Assembly (NCBI GenBank): GCA_039715185.1
Contig: JBDLIA010000028.1
Span: forward strand, 1 to 35,152
DNA from: Gemmatimonadota bacterium
GTDB taxonomy: Bacteria; Gemmatimonadota; Gemmatimonadetes; Longimicrobiales; RSA9
Length of the DNA stretch: 35,152 nt
Direction: 5' to 3'
Part shown: positions 23,309 through 32,416 of the stretch, in pieces
Position numbering within the stretch: the first letter of the stretch is position 1
How the letters are laid out: the number at the start of each line of letters is the position of its first letter
Notes under the pieces: model-generated
What the model saw: only the letters and a program-made list of their open reading frames with translations
Database searches by the model: none
What the model was told of the DNA's origin: nothing
Translations under genes and position numbers: made by a program

Positions 23309-24627
23309 GCGCGCGCCAGGTCGATCAGGTCGAACACCTCTTCCACGATGTCCCTGGCGCTGACGGGGTCGGCCTTCTCCCAGGCCGATCGCAGCTGCGC
23401 CGCTCGGCGGAGCGCCCGCGCACCGGAGTAGCAGAGGTCGGAGATCGGGACCGCCCCCTCGGGGTCGGCGAGCGCAGGCGCGGGGGCGGGCGCCTCGGAG
23501 GCCCCCGCCGTGACGATGGGTGCCGCGGCCGCGTCCACGCGATCCGGCGCGGGCCGATCGGCCTCGGCGTGCGCCGGGGGCTCTTCAGCGCCGAGCGCGT
23601 CCAGAACCTCCGCGGCGAGCCCCGCGACCAGCGACGGCAGCTCTCCGTGCTGCGCCACATCGATCGAACCGACGGCCTCGTCCAGACGTCCGCCCACGGC
23701 GCCGAAGCCGAACGTAACCGCGGTGGTGGACAGGGAGCTCAGGGCAGACTTCAACCGGTCGACAGCGGTCGCGGTCCGTCCCTCGGCGGCGTCCCCGGCC
23801 AGCTGCTTCGCACGGGCGAGCTCCGCGCGCGCCTCGGACCTGAAGAAGTTCACGACCTCGACCGGGATCTCGGGCTCGCCGTCGCCGGCGCCCAAAGCGA
23901 CGGCGGCGGCGCGATCGAGTCGCATCAGAACGGCCTCCTGGTCCTCCCCCGCGCCGTCGTCGAACGCCTCCAGCGCCGTGGCGATTTGACCGAAGGCCGC
24001 CGAAAACTCCTCCCCTCCGGGTTCGCCGGTGAGCAGCCCGCGCGCCAGCGAGTCAGCCACCTGCAGGCAGCGCGCTACCACCGGCACATCCGCCAGCGCC
24101 GAGCTCCCCGACAGCGCGGCCTGCGCGTCCAACAGACCGCGCAGCGCGGCGGGATCCGGCGCTTCCATCGAAGCCGCCACGGCAGCGGCGCGTGCCGCGG
24201 CGGCGATGCGCTCGGCCTCGGCCCGCAGGAACGCCCCGAAGTCGCCTTCCTCCTCTACCGCCGCATCCGTCCCTCCGGCGAGCGCACCCGAGGTCGGGGC
24301 GCCGAGAGGCGCGAGCGTGGCGAGCGCGGCGTCCGCGGTGGCGACGCTCTCCGTGTCGGCGACGGCCTTCAGGTCGCCCAAGGCGGAGGCGAGCGCCCCG
24401 CGGGTGGCGTCGTCCCAGGCGAGCCCGCCCTCTTCAGCGGTCCGCACCACCGCCTCCAGCGCCAAGGCGACGCGAAGCGTCTGGTCGCGCGACGCCATGT
24501 GCGCGCTGCCGCGCAGACGCCGCGCTGGCGCGCGCAGCCGTGCCGCCTCCGCTTTGGTCGCGAGGAGGCTTTCGAGCTCGGCGACGCACTCGGCCGCCTC
24601 CGCGGCGAAGAACATGGGCAGGCTCAC
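23305..24627 (-). CDS. Protein with three Hpt-like helical segments lacking the phospho-histidine
   Basis: From the GTG at 24627 (GTGA overlap with pdxJ) the protein has 440 residues, very rich in Ala and Glu. The first segment [17 protein letters not shown]...RRLRGSAHM at about 6-44 resembles an Hpt domain of CheA type, where HTLKGSA is expected; here Arg stands at the His position. Similar segments recur at about 131-200 ([12 protein letters not shown]) and 257-330 ([14 protein letters not shown], then DRLKSALSS), also without His. A Pro/Ala linker lies near 345-390 and a short helical end follows. Fold assignment is by pattern only. It may be a non-phosphorylating scaffold. It sits between pdxJ and the flippase-like gene, with no chemotaxis gene in view. 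Confidence 0.6.
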   Translation of the reverse strand: MSLPMFFAAEAAECVAELESLLATKAEAARLRAPARRLRGSAHMASRDQTLRVALALEAVVRTAEEGGLAWDDATRGALASALGDLKAVADTESVATADAALATLAPLGAPTSGALAGGTDAAVEEEGDFGAFLRAEAERIAAAARAAAVAASMEAPDPAALRGLLDAQAALSGSSALADVPVVARCLQVADSLARGLLTGEPGGEEFSAAFGQIATALEAFDDGAGEDQEAVLMRLDRAAAVALGAGDGEPEIPVEVVNFFRSEARAELARAKQLAGDAAEGRTATAVDRLKSALSSLSTTAVTFGFGAVGGRLDEAVGSIDVAQHGELPSLVAGLAAEVLDALGAEEPPAHAEADRPAPDRVDAAAAPIVTAGASEAPAPAPALADPEGAVPISDLCYSGARALRRAAQLRSAWEKADPVSARDIVEEVFDLIDLARA

Positions 24628-25373
24628 GAGCGCGCCTCTCGCAGAAGGCGCTTCATCTCGCGCACCGCGCGCTCCATGCCGACCAGCACCGACCGCGAGA
24701 CGACGCTGTGGCCGATGTTCAGCTCCTCGACGCCTTCCAGGGCGGCCACCGGGCCGACGTTCTCGTACGTCAGGCCGTGCCCCGCGTGGACCCGCAGGCC
24801 GAGGTCCATCCCGAGCTCCACCGCCGCCTCGAGCCGCTCGAGCTCGGCGCTCCACTCGGCCACGCCGGCGCCGTGGCGGCGCGGCCACGCGTTGGCATAT
24901 TCGCCGGTGTGCAGCTCCACCGCGTTGGCGCCGAGGTCGGCCGCGATGCGGACGTCCTCTGGAGCGGGATCGATGAAGAGCGACACGGGAACGTCCGCCC
25001 CGCGCAGACGAATCAACGCCTGATCGACGCGGCCGCGGGAGTCGGGGTCGCGCAGCGCAAGCCCGCCCTCGGTGGTGACTTCTGCGCGCTTCTCCGGCAC
25101 GAGCGTGGCCTCCATCGGCCGCACCTCTTCGGCGACGGCCACCACGTCGCTCGCGGCGGCCAGCTCGAGGTTCAGGCCGGTGCGTATCGTGGCGGCCAGC
25201 AGGCGCACGTCGCGGTCCTGGATGTGCCGCCGGTCTTCGCGCAGGTGCACCGTGATCCCATCGGCGCCGCCCAGCTCCGCGAGGACGGCGGCGCGCACCG
25301 GATCGGGCTCGTCCGTGCGGCGAGCCTGCCTAACGGTGGCCACATGGTCGACGTTGATGTGAAGGCGCATCAT
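24624..25373 (-). CDS. pdxJ: Pyridoxine 5'-phosphate synthase
   Basis: A 249-residue protein, close to the usual PdxJ length of about 240. It begins [19 protein letters not shown], and [33 protein letters not shown] and LHTGEYAN are the phosphate- and substrate-binding signatures of the family. PdxJ condenses 3-amino-1-hydroxyacetone phosphate with deoxyxylulose 5-phosphate in the last step of the DXP-dependent vitamin B6 route. The first of two adjacent ATGs (25373) overlaps the stop of the upstream dehydrogenase; the end overlaps the Hpt-like gene. This indicates a DXP-dependent B6 route rather than the PdxS/PdxT route. Confidence 0.96.
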   Translation of the reverse strand: MMRLHINVDHVATVRQARRTDEPDPVRAAVLAELGGADGITVHLREDRRHIQDRDVRLLAATIRTGLNLELAAASDVVAVAEEVRPMEATLVPEKRAEVTTEGGLALRDPDSRGRVDQALIRLRGADVPVSLFIDPAPEDVRIAADLGANAVELHTGEYANAWPRRHGAGVAEWSAELERLEAAVELGMDLGLRVHAGHGLTYENVGPVAALEGVEELNIGHSVVSRSVLVGMERAVREMKRLLREARS

Positions 25374-26266
25374 GGAATCTCAGAGAGCAGCGCCGCGATT
25401 TCGTGCGCCCGGTCCGCGTCCAGGCCAGACCGGAGAGCGACGCGCAGGGCCTCCCGGCCGAGGGCGCAATATACGGGGCGGTCTTCGGCCGACAACCGAG
25501 TCAGATGCAGGCGAACCGTGTCCACGTCTCCGCGAGCGATCGGCCCGGTGAGCGCTCTTGCGAGCCCCAACTCTTCCACGTTGTCCAAAGTGCCTCGGAC
25601 CAGGGGCAGCAGCGCGCGAACCCTCTCCCGCTCGTCCAGGCCGAGTCCATCCAACTGGCGCGCGGCCAGGTCCAGCAAGGCGACCAGATAGTTCGAGGCG
25701 ATCACCGCCGCCGCGTGATACGCGGGCCGAACGTGCGGCGGCACGACCAGCACCTGATCGGCCAACCTGCCCACCAGCCGGCGAGCCGCCTCCATCGCCT
25801 CGGCATCGCCACCGATCGCGAAGGCGCAGCCCCGCAGCCGAGAGGCGCCCGCGGCCGGATCGGCCACCGTCTGGAGGGGGTGCAGCGAGCCGGTCGGGTA
25901 GCCCATCTCACGCAGTGGCTCGAGGACCGACGCGGTCAGCGCTCCGGACAGGTGCAGCGCGACGCACCCGCGCGGCCGGGGAAAGGCGGACAGCGCGCGC
26001 GCGGCGCTCCGAAGACCGTCGTCCGGCACCGCCAGCAGCACGACCGTGGTGTCTGGCAGAGGCGCGGTGACCCCCTCCTGGTAGGACACGCGGGGGTCCG
26101 AGAACAGAGGGGTTTGCGGTGGGACGGCGGACCGACTCGCGTAGCAGAGCGAGCTCGCCGTTCCCGCTCCCAGCAAGGCCTCGCCCAGAGCGAGCCCCAT
26201 GCGCCCCGCGCCTAGCACGTACACGCGGTCGCCGTCGGCCGGGGCTGGGCTGGAGGAACGACTCAC
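25370..26266 (-). CDS. DUF2520/Rossmann-like NAD(P)-dependent dehydrogenase
   Basis: A 298-residue protein. [21 protein letters not shown] near residues 14-34 is a GxGxxG dinucleotide loop. [19 protein letters not shown] and [14 protein letters not shown] follow as in the 6-phosphogluconate dehydrogenase-like fold. [15 protein letters not shown], then [24 protein letters not shown], is the C-terminal DUF2520 helical domain, whose His residues sit at the active-site position. The family is often annotated as Rossmann-like plus DUF2520; the substrate is not settled. The GTG start overlaps hflX by four bases and the end overlaps pdxJ by four. Confidence 0.85.
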   Translation of the reverse strand: MSRSSSPAPADGDRVYVLGAGRMGLALGEALLGAGTASSLCYASRSAVPPQTPLFSDPRVSYQEGVTAPLPDTTVVLLAVPDDGLRSAARALSAFPRPRGCVALHLSGALTASVLEPLREMGYPTGSLHPLQTVADPAAGASRLRGCAFAIGGDAEAMEAARRLVGRLADQVLVVPPHVRPAYHAAAVIASNYLVALLDLAARQLDGLGLDERERVRALLPLVRGTLDNVEELGLARALTGPIARGDVDTVRLHLTRLSAEDRPVYCALGREALRVALRSGLDADRAHEIAALLSEIP

Positions 26267-27552
26267 CCGCCCGCCACGCGCACCCCCGGCCGGGCCCGCA
26301 GCCGACCCAGCATGGGCCTGGGCAGGCGCGCGACGACGTCCACCCGCGCGCCTTCGTGATTGGTCGACACTACCTCGCCTTCGCGGTATATGGCGGCTAG
26401 CGCCTCCCCGTCAGAGGCGGGCAAAGACACCGAGACCTCGGGACGTTCGGCGCGGACCCGGTCCAGCAGCGCGCGCCGCAGCTCGTCCAACCCTCCCACC
26501 TCGTGCGCGGAGCAGAGCACCGGCGGCGGGTCGAACCGGCCCGCGAGCCGCAGGCGCAGCGCGTCCTCCTCTTCGTGCGTGAGCCGATCGATCTTGTTGA
26601 ACACGTGCAGCGTCGGGTGGCCGCGCAGTCCGAGGTCCGCCAGCACCTCGCGAACCACCTCCAGGTGCTCGGGCCAATCGGAGGCAGACGCGTCGATCAC
26701 GTGCACGAGCACGTCCGCCGACGCGGCCTCTTCCAGGGTGGCCCGAAACGACGCCACCAGGTCGTGGGGGAGCTTGCGGATGAAACCCACGGTGTCGGTC
26801 AGCAGGAGGCGGGTGCCGTCCAGCTCCACGGCGCGCGTCGCCGGATCCAGCGTGGCGAAGAGCCTGTCCTCCACGAAGAGGTCCGATCCGGAGAGTCCCC
26901 GCAGAATCGATGACTTGCCGGCGTTGGTGTATCCGACCAGGGCCACCTGGAACTCCCCGGCCCGGGCCCGTCGCTGCGTTTCGCGACGGCGCTCCACCAC
27001 CTGCAGCTTGGCGCGCAGGTCCCGGATGCGCCGGTTGATGATCCGGCGATCGCTCTCCAGCTGAGTTTCACCGGGTCCGCGCAGGCCGATGCCGCCCCGG
27101 ATCCTGGAAAGGTGGGTCCACATGCGCTTGAGCCGCGGCAACAGATACTCGAGTTGGGCGAGCTCGACCTGCATCTGGGCCTCGGAGGTGCGGGCCCGAA
27201 ACGCGAAGATGTCGAGGATCAGCTCGGCGCGGTCGACGACGCGAAGATCAAGCGCCTGCTCCAGGTTGCGGCCCTGGGCTGGCGACAATTCGTCGTCGAA
27301 CACGACCAGGCCCGCTGCGCGTTCCTCCACCAGCTCCTTGAGCTCGGCGACCTTCCCCTTGCCGATGTAGAAGCGTGGGTGCGGCGCACCGAGCCGCTGC
27401 ACGACCGTGCCCACGACGTCGGCTCCAGCGGTATCGGCCAGCCGCCCCAGTTCGCGCAGGTGCTCGTCCGCCACGCTCTTGGGCAGGTCCGAGGCGGGAG
27501 CGCCGACCAGGATCGCTCGCTCGCGCTCCTCGCGATCGTCCAGCTCGATCAC
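26263..27552 (-). CDS. hflX: GTPase HflX
   Basis: From the GTG at 27552 (GTGA overlap) the protein has 429 residues, near E. coli HflX. The N-terminal HflX domain includes HPRFYIGKGKVAELKELV and FDDELSPAQGRNLEQAL. The Gly-rich linker GGIGLRGPGETQLESDRR is diagnostic. The G domain has G1 GYTNAGKS at 207-214, G3 DTVGF, G4 NKID and a G5-like CSAHE. HflX binds the 50S ribosomal subunit and splits stalled ribosomes, notably after heat stress. A longer upstream reading of the same frame lies inside the LEA14 gene and was not used. It is co-transcribed with rarA and the lipoprotein upstream. Confidence 0.96.
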   Translation of the reverse strand: MIELDDREERERAILVGAPASDLPKSVADEHLRELGRLADTAGADVVGTVVQRLGAPHPRFYIGKGKVAELKELVEERAAGLVVFDDELSPAQGRNLEQALDLRVVDRAELILDIFAFRARTSEAQMQVELAQLEYLLPRLKRMWTHLSRIRGGIGLRGPGETQLESDRRIINRRIRDLRAKLQVVERRRETQRRARAGEFQVALVGYTNAGKSSILRGLSGSDLFVEDRLFATLDPATRAVELDGTRLLLTDTVGFIRKLPHDLVASFRATLEEAASADVLVHVIDASASDWPEHLEVVREVLADLGLRGHPTLHVFNKIDRLTHEEEDALRLRLAGRFDPPPVLCSAHEVGGLDELRRALLDRVRAERPEVSVSLPASDGEALAAIYREGEVVSTNHEGARVDVVARLPRPMLGRLRARPGVRVAGG

Positions 27553-28034
27553 CGGCGCGCGCTCCCGTTCAGGTCCGCGAACCCCTCCTGTCGATACGGC
27601 ACGCGCCGGCGGATGGGCCGCTGGAGGTCCACGCTCCCGGACACCCTGTACCGGGGCGCTTCGCCCGCGAACACGGTGCTGGCCAGTGAGAGCGCGTCGC
27701 CCAGCCCGAACTCGACCGGGATCTCCACGTCGGCGCTGCCGAGCGCCGGCACCGTGAGTCCGTCCTCCAGCTCGCCCTCGGCCAGATCGACCCAATCTTC
27801 CCCGCGCCCGAGGTCCAGATCGTAGTCCACCCTGGACGCCTCGATGTCGAAGTCGTTGGGGTTGTCCACGCGCACGAGAACGTGCACCACGCCGCCGTCG
27901 AAGCCAACGCGACCCACGCGCACTCCCTCGATGCTTATCCGCGGCTCCACGAAGTCCGGCGTGCACGCCGCGATCGTCGCCAGGACCAACAGCGGCAGCA
28001 GCGCGGCGCCCCGCAGCCGAGAGTATGCCGTCAC
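27549..28034 (-). CDS. LEA14-like lipoprotein (LEA type 2 / WHy domain)
   Basis: From the GTG at 28034 (GTGA overlap with rarA) the protein has 161 residues. The N-terminus has a hydrophobic stretch ending in TIAAC at Cys25, a good lipobox. After it, VRVDNPNDFDIEASRVDYDL is the WHy core seen in LEA14 and water-stress proteins. This single Ig-like domain carries no enzymatic residues. In bacteria such proteins are anchored in the envelope and linked to desiccation or stress, with unknown mechanism. The end overlaps hflX by four bases. Confidence 0.8.
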   Translation of the reverse strand: MTAYSRLRGAALLPLLVLATIAACTPDFVEPRISIEGVRVGRVGFDGGVVHVLVRVDNPNDFDIEASRVDYDLDLGRGEDWVDLAEGELEDGLTVPALGSADVEIPVEFGLGDALSLASTVFAGEAPRYRVSGSVDLQRPIRRRVPYRQEGFADLNGSARR

Positions 28035-29458
28035 GAGGTCCGCTCCGGGCCCGTTTCGGCCTCGCCCTCGGATGCTTCGGAGCCTCCGGCGCCCACGTCC
28101 CCGGTGCGCGCGCGCCACGCACGCAGCCGCTCGGCGATCTGGGCCTCCTCGCCGAACTCGCTGGGCTCGTACAGGACCGCCTCACCGATAGAGTCAGGCA
28201 GGTACGCCTGCGGCTGGTGGTGCTCCGGGTCATCGAACGCGTACCGGTAGCCGGCGCCGTACCCGAGCTCCTCCATCAGGGGCGTGACCGCGTTGCGAAG
28301 GTGGAGCGGGATGGGCTCCGCGGGCGTCTCCCGCGCCAACTCCCTGGCCCGGCCGAAGGCCTCGTAGACGCGGTTGGACTTGGGCGCCGACGCGAGGAAC
28401 ACGGCCGCCTGCGCGAGCGCCAGGTCGCCTTCCGGCGAGCCCAGGAAGTGGTAGGCGTCGCGGGCGGCCACGGCGAGGGGCAGCGCGCGCGGCTCCGCCA
28501 GCCCGATGTCCTCGCTGGCCATGCGCACCAGCCTTCTGGCGATGTAGAGCGGGTCTTCGCCCGCCTCCAGCATACGCGCCAGCCAGTACAGCGCGCCGTC
28601 GGGGTCGCCTCCCCGCACCGACTTGTGCAGCGCCGAGATGTGGTCGTAATGACCCTCGCCACTCTTGTCGTAGCGCGGCACCCGGCGCTGCAGCGCCTCG
28701 CGCACGGCGTCCGCGCCAATGCGGCCGCCCCGGGTCAGAGCGGCCGCGGTCTCCAGGGCGTTCAACGCGCGCCTCGCGTCGCCGTCCGAGGCCAGCGCCA
28801 GCAGATCGAGCGCCTCGTCGTCGACGTCCACCCCCGCCAGGGCATCGTCACCCGCCAACGCGCGTTCCAGGAGGCGCCGCACGGCGGCCTCGGAGAGCGA
28901 CTCCAGGACGAACACGCGCGTCCTGCTGAGGAGCGCCCCGTTCACCTCGAACGAGGGATTCTCCGTGGTGGCGCCGATCATCGTGACGAGGCCAGTCTCC
29001 ACCGAGGGCAGCAGCGCGTCCTGTTGGGACTTGCTCAGGCGATGGATCTCGTCGATGAACAGCAGCGTCGCCCTACCCGCGCGCGCTCGCTCAGCGGCCG
29101 CGTCGAAGATTTTCCTGAGCCTGGGCACGCCTTCCGACACCGCGCTGAAGGGGACGAATTCCGCGGCTGCGTGTCGAGCGATGACGCGCGCCAACGTGGT
29201 CTTGCCGGAACCCGGAGGTCCCCAAAAAACCAGGCTCGGAACGGCGTCGCCCTCGATCAGCGCGCGCAGCGCGCGGCCCTGCCCCAGCAGGCGATCCTGG
29301 CCCACGATGTCGCCGAGGTCGGTCGGCCGCACCCTGGTGGCCAGGGGCTGCCGCCCGCCGGCGGCGCCCGTCCGCGCGGCCGGGAGCCCGGAAGCGCCGA
29401 CCTTCGGCGGATCGGGTGCGCCGCCGCGCTCGGGAGGAAATAGCTCCAAGTCGCTCAC
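28031..29458 (-). CDS. rarA: Replication-associated recombination protein A (AAA+ ATPase)
   Basis: The GTG at 29458 is preceded by AGGAGG at good spacing and gives 475 residues; a longer reading from 29527 lacks this site. Walker A GPPGSGKTT is at about 80-88 and Walker B LLFIDEIHR at about 132-140. GATTENPSFEVNGALLSR is the sensor-1 region, and RVPRYDKSGEGHYDHISALHKSVRGGDPDGALYWL is the RarA C-terminal hallmark. The family acts at stalled replication forks and loads or remodels proteins on single-stranded DNA. The C-terminal tail (GAGGSEASEGEAETGPE) is unusually long and acidic. It is the first gene of a closely packed set that includes the LEA14-like gene and hflX. Confidence 0.95.
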   Translation of the reverse strand: MSDLELFPPERGGAPDPPKVGASGLPAARTGAAGGRQPLATRVRPTDLGDIVGQDRLLGQGRALRALIEGDAVPSLVFWGPPGSGKTTLARVIARHAAAEFVPFSAVSEGVPRLRKIFDAAAERARAGRATLLFIDEIHRLSKSQQDALLPSVETGLVTMIGATTENPSFEVNGALLSRTRVFVLESLSEAAVRRLLERALAGDDALAGVDVDDEALDLLALASDGDARRALNALETAAALTRGGRIGADAVREALQRRVPRYDKSGEGHYDHISALHKSVRGGDPDGALYWLARMLEAGEDPLYIARRLVRMASEDIGLAEPRALPLAVAARDAYHFLGSPEGDLALAQAAVFLASAPKSNRVYEAFGRARELARETPAEPIPLHLRNAVTPLMEELGYGAGYRYAFDDPEHHQPQAYLPDSIGEAVLYEPSEFGEEAQIAERLRAWRARTGDVGAGGSEASEGEAETGPERTS

Positions 29459-29552
29459 CTGTCCTCCTACCCTGCTGGCCGGCCGGTGTCCCGGGCGCGC
29501 GGGCCCGGCATGGGGCCACCAATCCACCCGCTGCCGGAGGTCACCACGGCGC

Positions 29553-30266
29553 TCAGAACGGCGCCACCAGACGGGCCAGGTAGTACGCCGCCACGCCGAC
29601 GAACACTCCGCCCGGCAGCAGCCAGCCGCGCTGGCGCTGCGCCTCCGGGATCAGGTTGGACGCCGCCACGTAGAGCGTAACGCCGGCCGCGAGCGCCAGG
29701 CCGTACCGTTCCAGCAGCGTGCTCGCGGGGGTGATCAGGGCGCCCACGACGGTGGCCGCTGCCACCACCGCGACCGCCGCCAGGGTCCGGGAGCGGTCGT
29801 TCCCGCTGGCCAGCATGATGCTGGCCAACGCGGCGCCGGCCGGCACCTTGTGCAGGAGCACCGCGAGCGCGATCAGCACGCCCAACTCGGCCGCAAGAGC
29901 GTACCCGCCCGCGATCGCTACGCCGTCGAAGAACGCGTGCGGCAGCATCCCGGCCACCGCCATCAGACCCACCCGCGGCGACACCATCGCGTCCGCGTGG
30001 GTCTCCTCGCCGAAGTGGAAATGGGGGACGACGGTGTGCTGGGCGAGGTGAACCCCCAGGTACCCGAGCAGAACCGCGGTCAGGCCGTGCGTGACCTCCA
30101 GCGCCGGAGGCAGCATCTCCAGCAGCGCCACCGCCAGCATGAACCCGGCGCCGAAGCCGACCAGGAAGCCGAGCAGCGTGCGCCTGCCCAGGGCCCCCTG
30201 GGTCACCACGAGCGCTCCCGCGACGTTGGCCGCCGCGACTATCAGCACCAGAGCAAACACGCTCAC
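29553..30266 (-). CDS. ZIP family metal ion transporter
   Basis: A 237-residue protein with about seven or eight membrane helices, within the usual range. The metal-binding helices are MLPHAFFDGVAIAGG (H-x4-DG) and VLLHKVPAGAAL (HK-x-PxG), both typical of ZIP. VVPHFHFGEETHAD is a His-rich loop between helices that may sense or gather metal. ZIP proteins move zinc, iron or other divalent metals into the cytoplasm. The GTG start overlaps the CCA-adding-type gene stop. The 94 bases between its stop and rarA hold no gene. Confidence 0.88.
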   Translation of the reverse strand: MSVFALVLIVAAANVAGALVVTQGALGRRTLLGFLVGFGAGFMLAVALLEMLPPALEVTHGLTAVLLGYLGVHLAQHTVVPHFHFGEETHADAMVSPRVGLMAVAGMLPHAFFDGVAIAGGYALAAELGVLIALAVLLHKVPAGAALASIMLASGNDRSRTLAAVAVVAAATVVGALITPASTLLERYGLALAAGVTLYVAASNLIPEAQRQRGWLLPGGVFVGVAAYYLARLVAPF

Positions 30267-31609
30267 GGACGCCGCTCCCGCACGAGCCCCAACAGGCGCT
30301 CGCGATCGTTGGCTCGCGGTTCGTCCAGCACCACCTCCAGGAGCTCACGCAGGATCAACGAGAACTCGGGACCCGGCGTCAGCCCGAGCTCGATCAGGTC
30401 GGAGCCGTCGATGGCGAGGTCGGAGATGGAAAGCGCGGGGCGGTCTCGCAGGACCGCGCGCGCCATCCGCCAACGCTCGATGAGATCCTCGGCGGGCGGC
30501 GCCCCGCCCGACCGCACGACCGCCGCGCGCACACGAGCCGAGCGCAGGCGGAACAGATCGGCAACGCGCTCGGGCCGGACCCTGCTCAGCCAGCGGCGCA
30601 CGCGCGCGCCGTCCGAGTCGGGCGGGAACAGGTCCTCCTGCAGCGCGACCAGATCGCCCACCCTGTCGATATCCGCGTTCGAGTATCGCAGCCGCCCGAG
30701 CAGCTCGCGGGCGAGCCGGGCGCCGGCCCGCTCGTGGCCGGTGAAGCGCCAGCCTCCGCGCAGGTCGCGGGTCCGCGCTTCGGGCATGCCGACACGCGCC
30801 AGGAGCGCCGCGAGCCGCAATCCGCCGCGCTCGGGGCGCAGGTGGTCCACGGCGAGCAGGGTCTCCGACCAGGGCGTAGTGACGGGGCCCAACTCGGTTT
30901 CCAGGTCCACCAGATCCGCCAGCGGGGGCGCGACGTGTCGCATGACCCCGGACGCCGCCAGTAGCGACAGCGCGGCGGACGGACGCCGGTGAGCGAGGAT
31001 CTTGGTCAGTTCTTCGCGCACCCGTTCCGCCGACAGGTTGTCGACGGACGCGCGGGCGGCCACCAGCGCCTCCCACGTGCGCGGAGCGATGGCCAGGGCG
31101 AAGCGGCCCGCGAACCGTACCGCGCGTAGGATTCTCAGGTAGTCCTCGGCGAAGCGCTCTCGCGCCTCGCCCACCGTGCGGAGCACGCCGCTGCGTAGGT
31201 CCCGCTGCCCGGCGAACGGATCCAGCAGCTCGTGCCGTATCGGGTGCCAGGCGATCGCGTTGATGGTGAAGTCGCGCCGCGACAGGTCGTCCTCGATCCG
31301 GTCCGCGAACCTCACGACCGCGTGCCGGCCGGTGGTCTCCACGTCCCGCCGGAAGGTGGTGACCTCGAGCATGTCGCCGCTCGGCCCCAGCACCCCGACG
31401 GTGCCGTGCTCCACCCCGAGCGGAACCGTGCGCCGGAATATCCGGCGCACCTCCTCCGGCCTGGCCGCGGTGGCCAGATCCCAGTCCGAGCCGCCGTGGC
31501 CGAGCAGCGCGTCGCGCACGGCACCGCCCACCGCCCAGGTGTCGTGGCCGGCGGCCTCGAGCCGTTCCGTAACGCTCCGCACCAGGGTGGGCGCCAGGAG
31601 ATCGGGCAT
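30263..31609 (-). CDS. cca: CCA-adding-type tRNA nucleotidyltransferase (class II)
   Basis: From the ATG at 31609 the protein has 448 residues. GHDTWAVGGAVRDALLG then DWDLAT is the class II nucleotidyltransferase core (GG-x-VRD and D-x-D). RRDFTINAIAWHP follows, then RILRAVRFAGRF for RNA contact. A C-terminal helical domain continues to the end. The same fold occurs in poly(A) polymerases, so CCA-adding, A-adding or CC-adding activity cannot be told apart here. The tRNA-Gln of the window has no encoded CCA, so at least one such enzyme must exist. It is 11 bases after nadE and overlaps the ZIP gene. Confidence 0.85.
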   Translation of the reverse strand: MPDLLAPTLVRSVTERLEAAGHDTWAVGGAVRDALLGHGGSDWDLATAARPEEVRRIFRRTVPLGVEHGTVGVLGPSGDMLEVTTFRRDVETTGRHAVVRFADRIEDDLSRRDFTINAIAWHPIRHELLDPFAGQRDLRSGVLRTVGEARERFAEDYLRILRAVRFAGRFALAIAPRTWEALVAARASVDNLSAERVREELTKILAHRRPSAALSLLAASGVMRHVAPPLADLVDLETELGPVTTPWSETLLAVDHLRPERGGLRLAALLARVGMPEARTRDLRGGWRFTGHERAGARLARELLGRLRYSNADIDRVGDLVALQEDLFPPDSDGARVRRWLSRVRPERVADLFRLRSARVRAAVVRSGGAPPAEDLIERWRMARAVLRDRPALSISDLAIDGSDLIELGLTPGPEFSLILRELLEVVLDEPRANDRERLLGLVRERRP

Positions 31610-31620
31610 GGCGGAGACGA

Positions 31621-32400
31621 TCAGTCGAGCCGCGCGAGCGGCGCGGGCTCGACCTTGTGGCGGCTCGCCGCAATGCGGCCTCGAATGAGCTCGTCCACCG
31701 CGGCATCGCCCGACGTACCCCGCAGCAGGAAGGCGTCCAGGCGCTCGTAGGTGATGCCCATCTCGCCTTCGTCGGTCTGGCCGGGCTCCAGCCCCGCGGT
31801 CGGCGGCCGCTCGATGATCTCCGCGGGCACGCCCAACTCCCGGGCGAGCGCCCAGACCTCCGACTTGACCAGGTCCGCCAGCGGAAAGATGTCCGCGCCC
31901 CCGTCGCCGTACTTGGTGAAGTAACCCACGGCGAACTCGGCCGCGTTTCCGGTACCGACCACGAGGCGGCCGAGTGTGTTCGCGAAGTAGTACAGGCTGG
32001 CCATGCGCAGGCGCGGCTTGACGTTCATGCGCGCCAGGCGCTCGCGCTCGGCTCCGGCCGGCGGCAGGTCGGCCCCGGACGCGGCCCAACGGAGCGCGTC
32101 CAGCAACGCGTCGAAGGCGTCCTCGAGCCGGACCTCGGCGGTGGCCACGCCGAACTTACGGGCGACCTCGCGGGCCAGGCGCGCGTCATCGGGCGCCGAC
32201 TCGATGGGAAGGATCACCCCCAGGCACCGCTCGGCTCCCAGCGCCTCCGCTGCCAGACCGCACACGACCGCCGAATCGACCCCTCCGGAGAGACCGAACA
32301 CGGCTCCGTCCGAACCCGACTCGCGAACGCGATCGGCTATCCACGCGACCAGCCGCGCGCGCACTTCCCGGGGCTCTCTCGGGTCCCTCTTCGGCGTCAC
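31621..32400 (-). CDS. nadE: NAD+ synthetase, ammonia-dependent type
   Basis: A 259-residue protein, about the size of single-domain NadE. FGLSGGVDSAVVCGLAAEAL holds the PP-loop SGGVDS. GTGNAAEFAVGYFTKYGDGG and IFPLADLVKSEVWALARELG follow, then the substrate contacts of AGLEPGQTDEGEMGITY. It converts nicotinic acid adenine dinucleotide to NAD+ with ATP and ammonia. There is no N-terminal nitrilase/glutaminase domain, so ammonia must come freely or from a partner. The GTG start is 16 bases after the SDR gene stop. Confidence 0.94.
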   Translation of the reverse strand: MTPKRDPREPREVRARLVAWIADRVRESGSDGAVFGLSGGVDSAVVCGLAAEALGAERCLGVILPIESAPDDARLAREVARKFGVATAEVRLEDAFDALLDALRWAASGADLPPAGAERERLARMNVKPRLRMASLYYFANTLGRLVVGTGNAAEFAVGYFTKYGDGGADIFPLADLVKSEVWALARELGVPAEIIERPPTAGLEPGQTDEGEMGITYERLDAFLLRGTSGDAAVDELIRGRIAASRHKVEPAPLARLD

Positions 32401-32416
32401 CTTCGCGCCCTCCGTC

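Noticed and set aside
24192-25691. A 499-codon plus-strand frame opposite pdxJ and the Hpt-like gene
   Set aside because: Arg/Pro-rich with no motif; pdxJ on the other strand is unmistakable.
28719-30992. A 757-codon open frame on the plus strand opposite rarA, the ZIP gene and the cca gene
   Set aside because: Crosses three well-supported minus-strand genes and reads as low-complexity Arg/Ser/Ala; typical antisense frame of GC-rich DNA.
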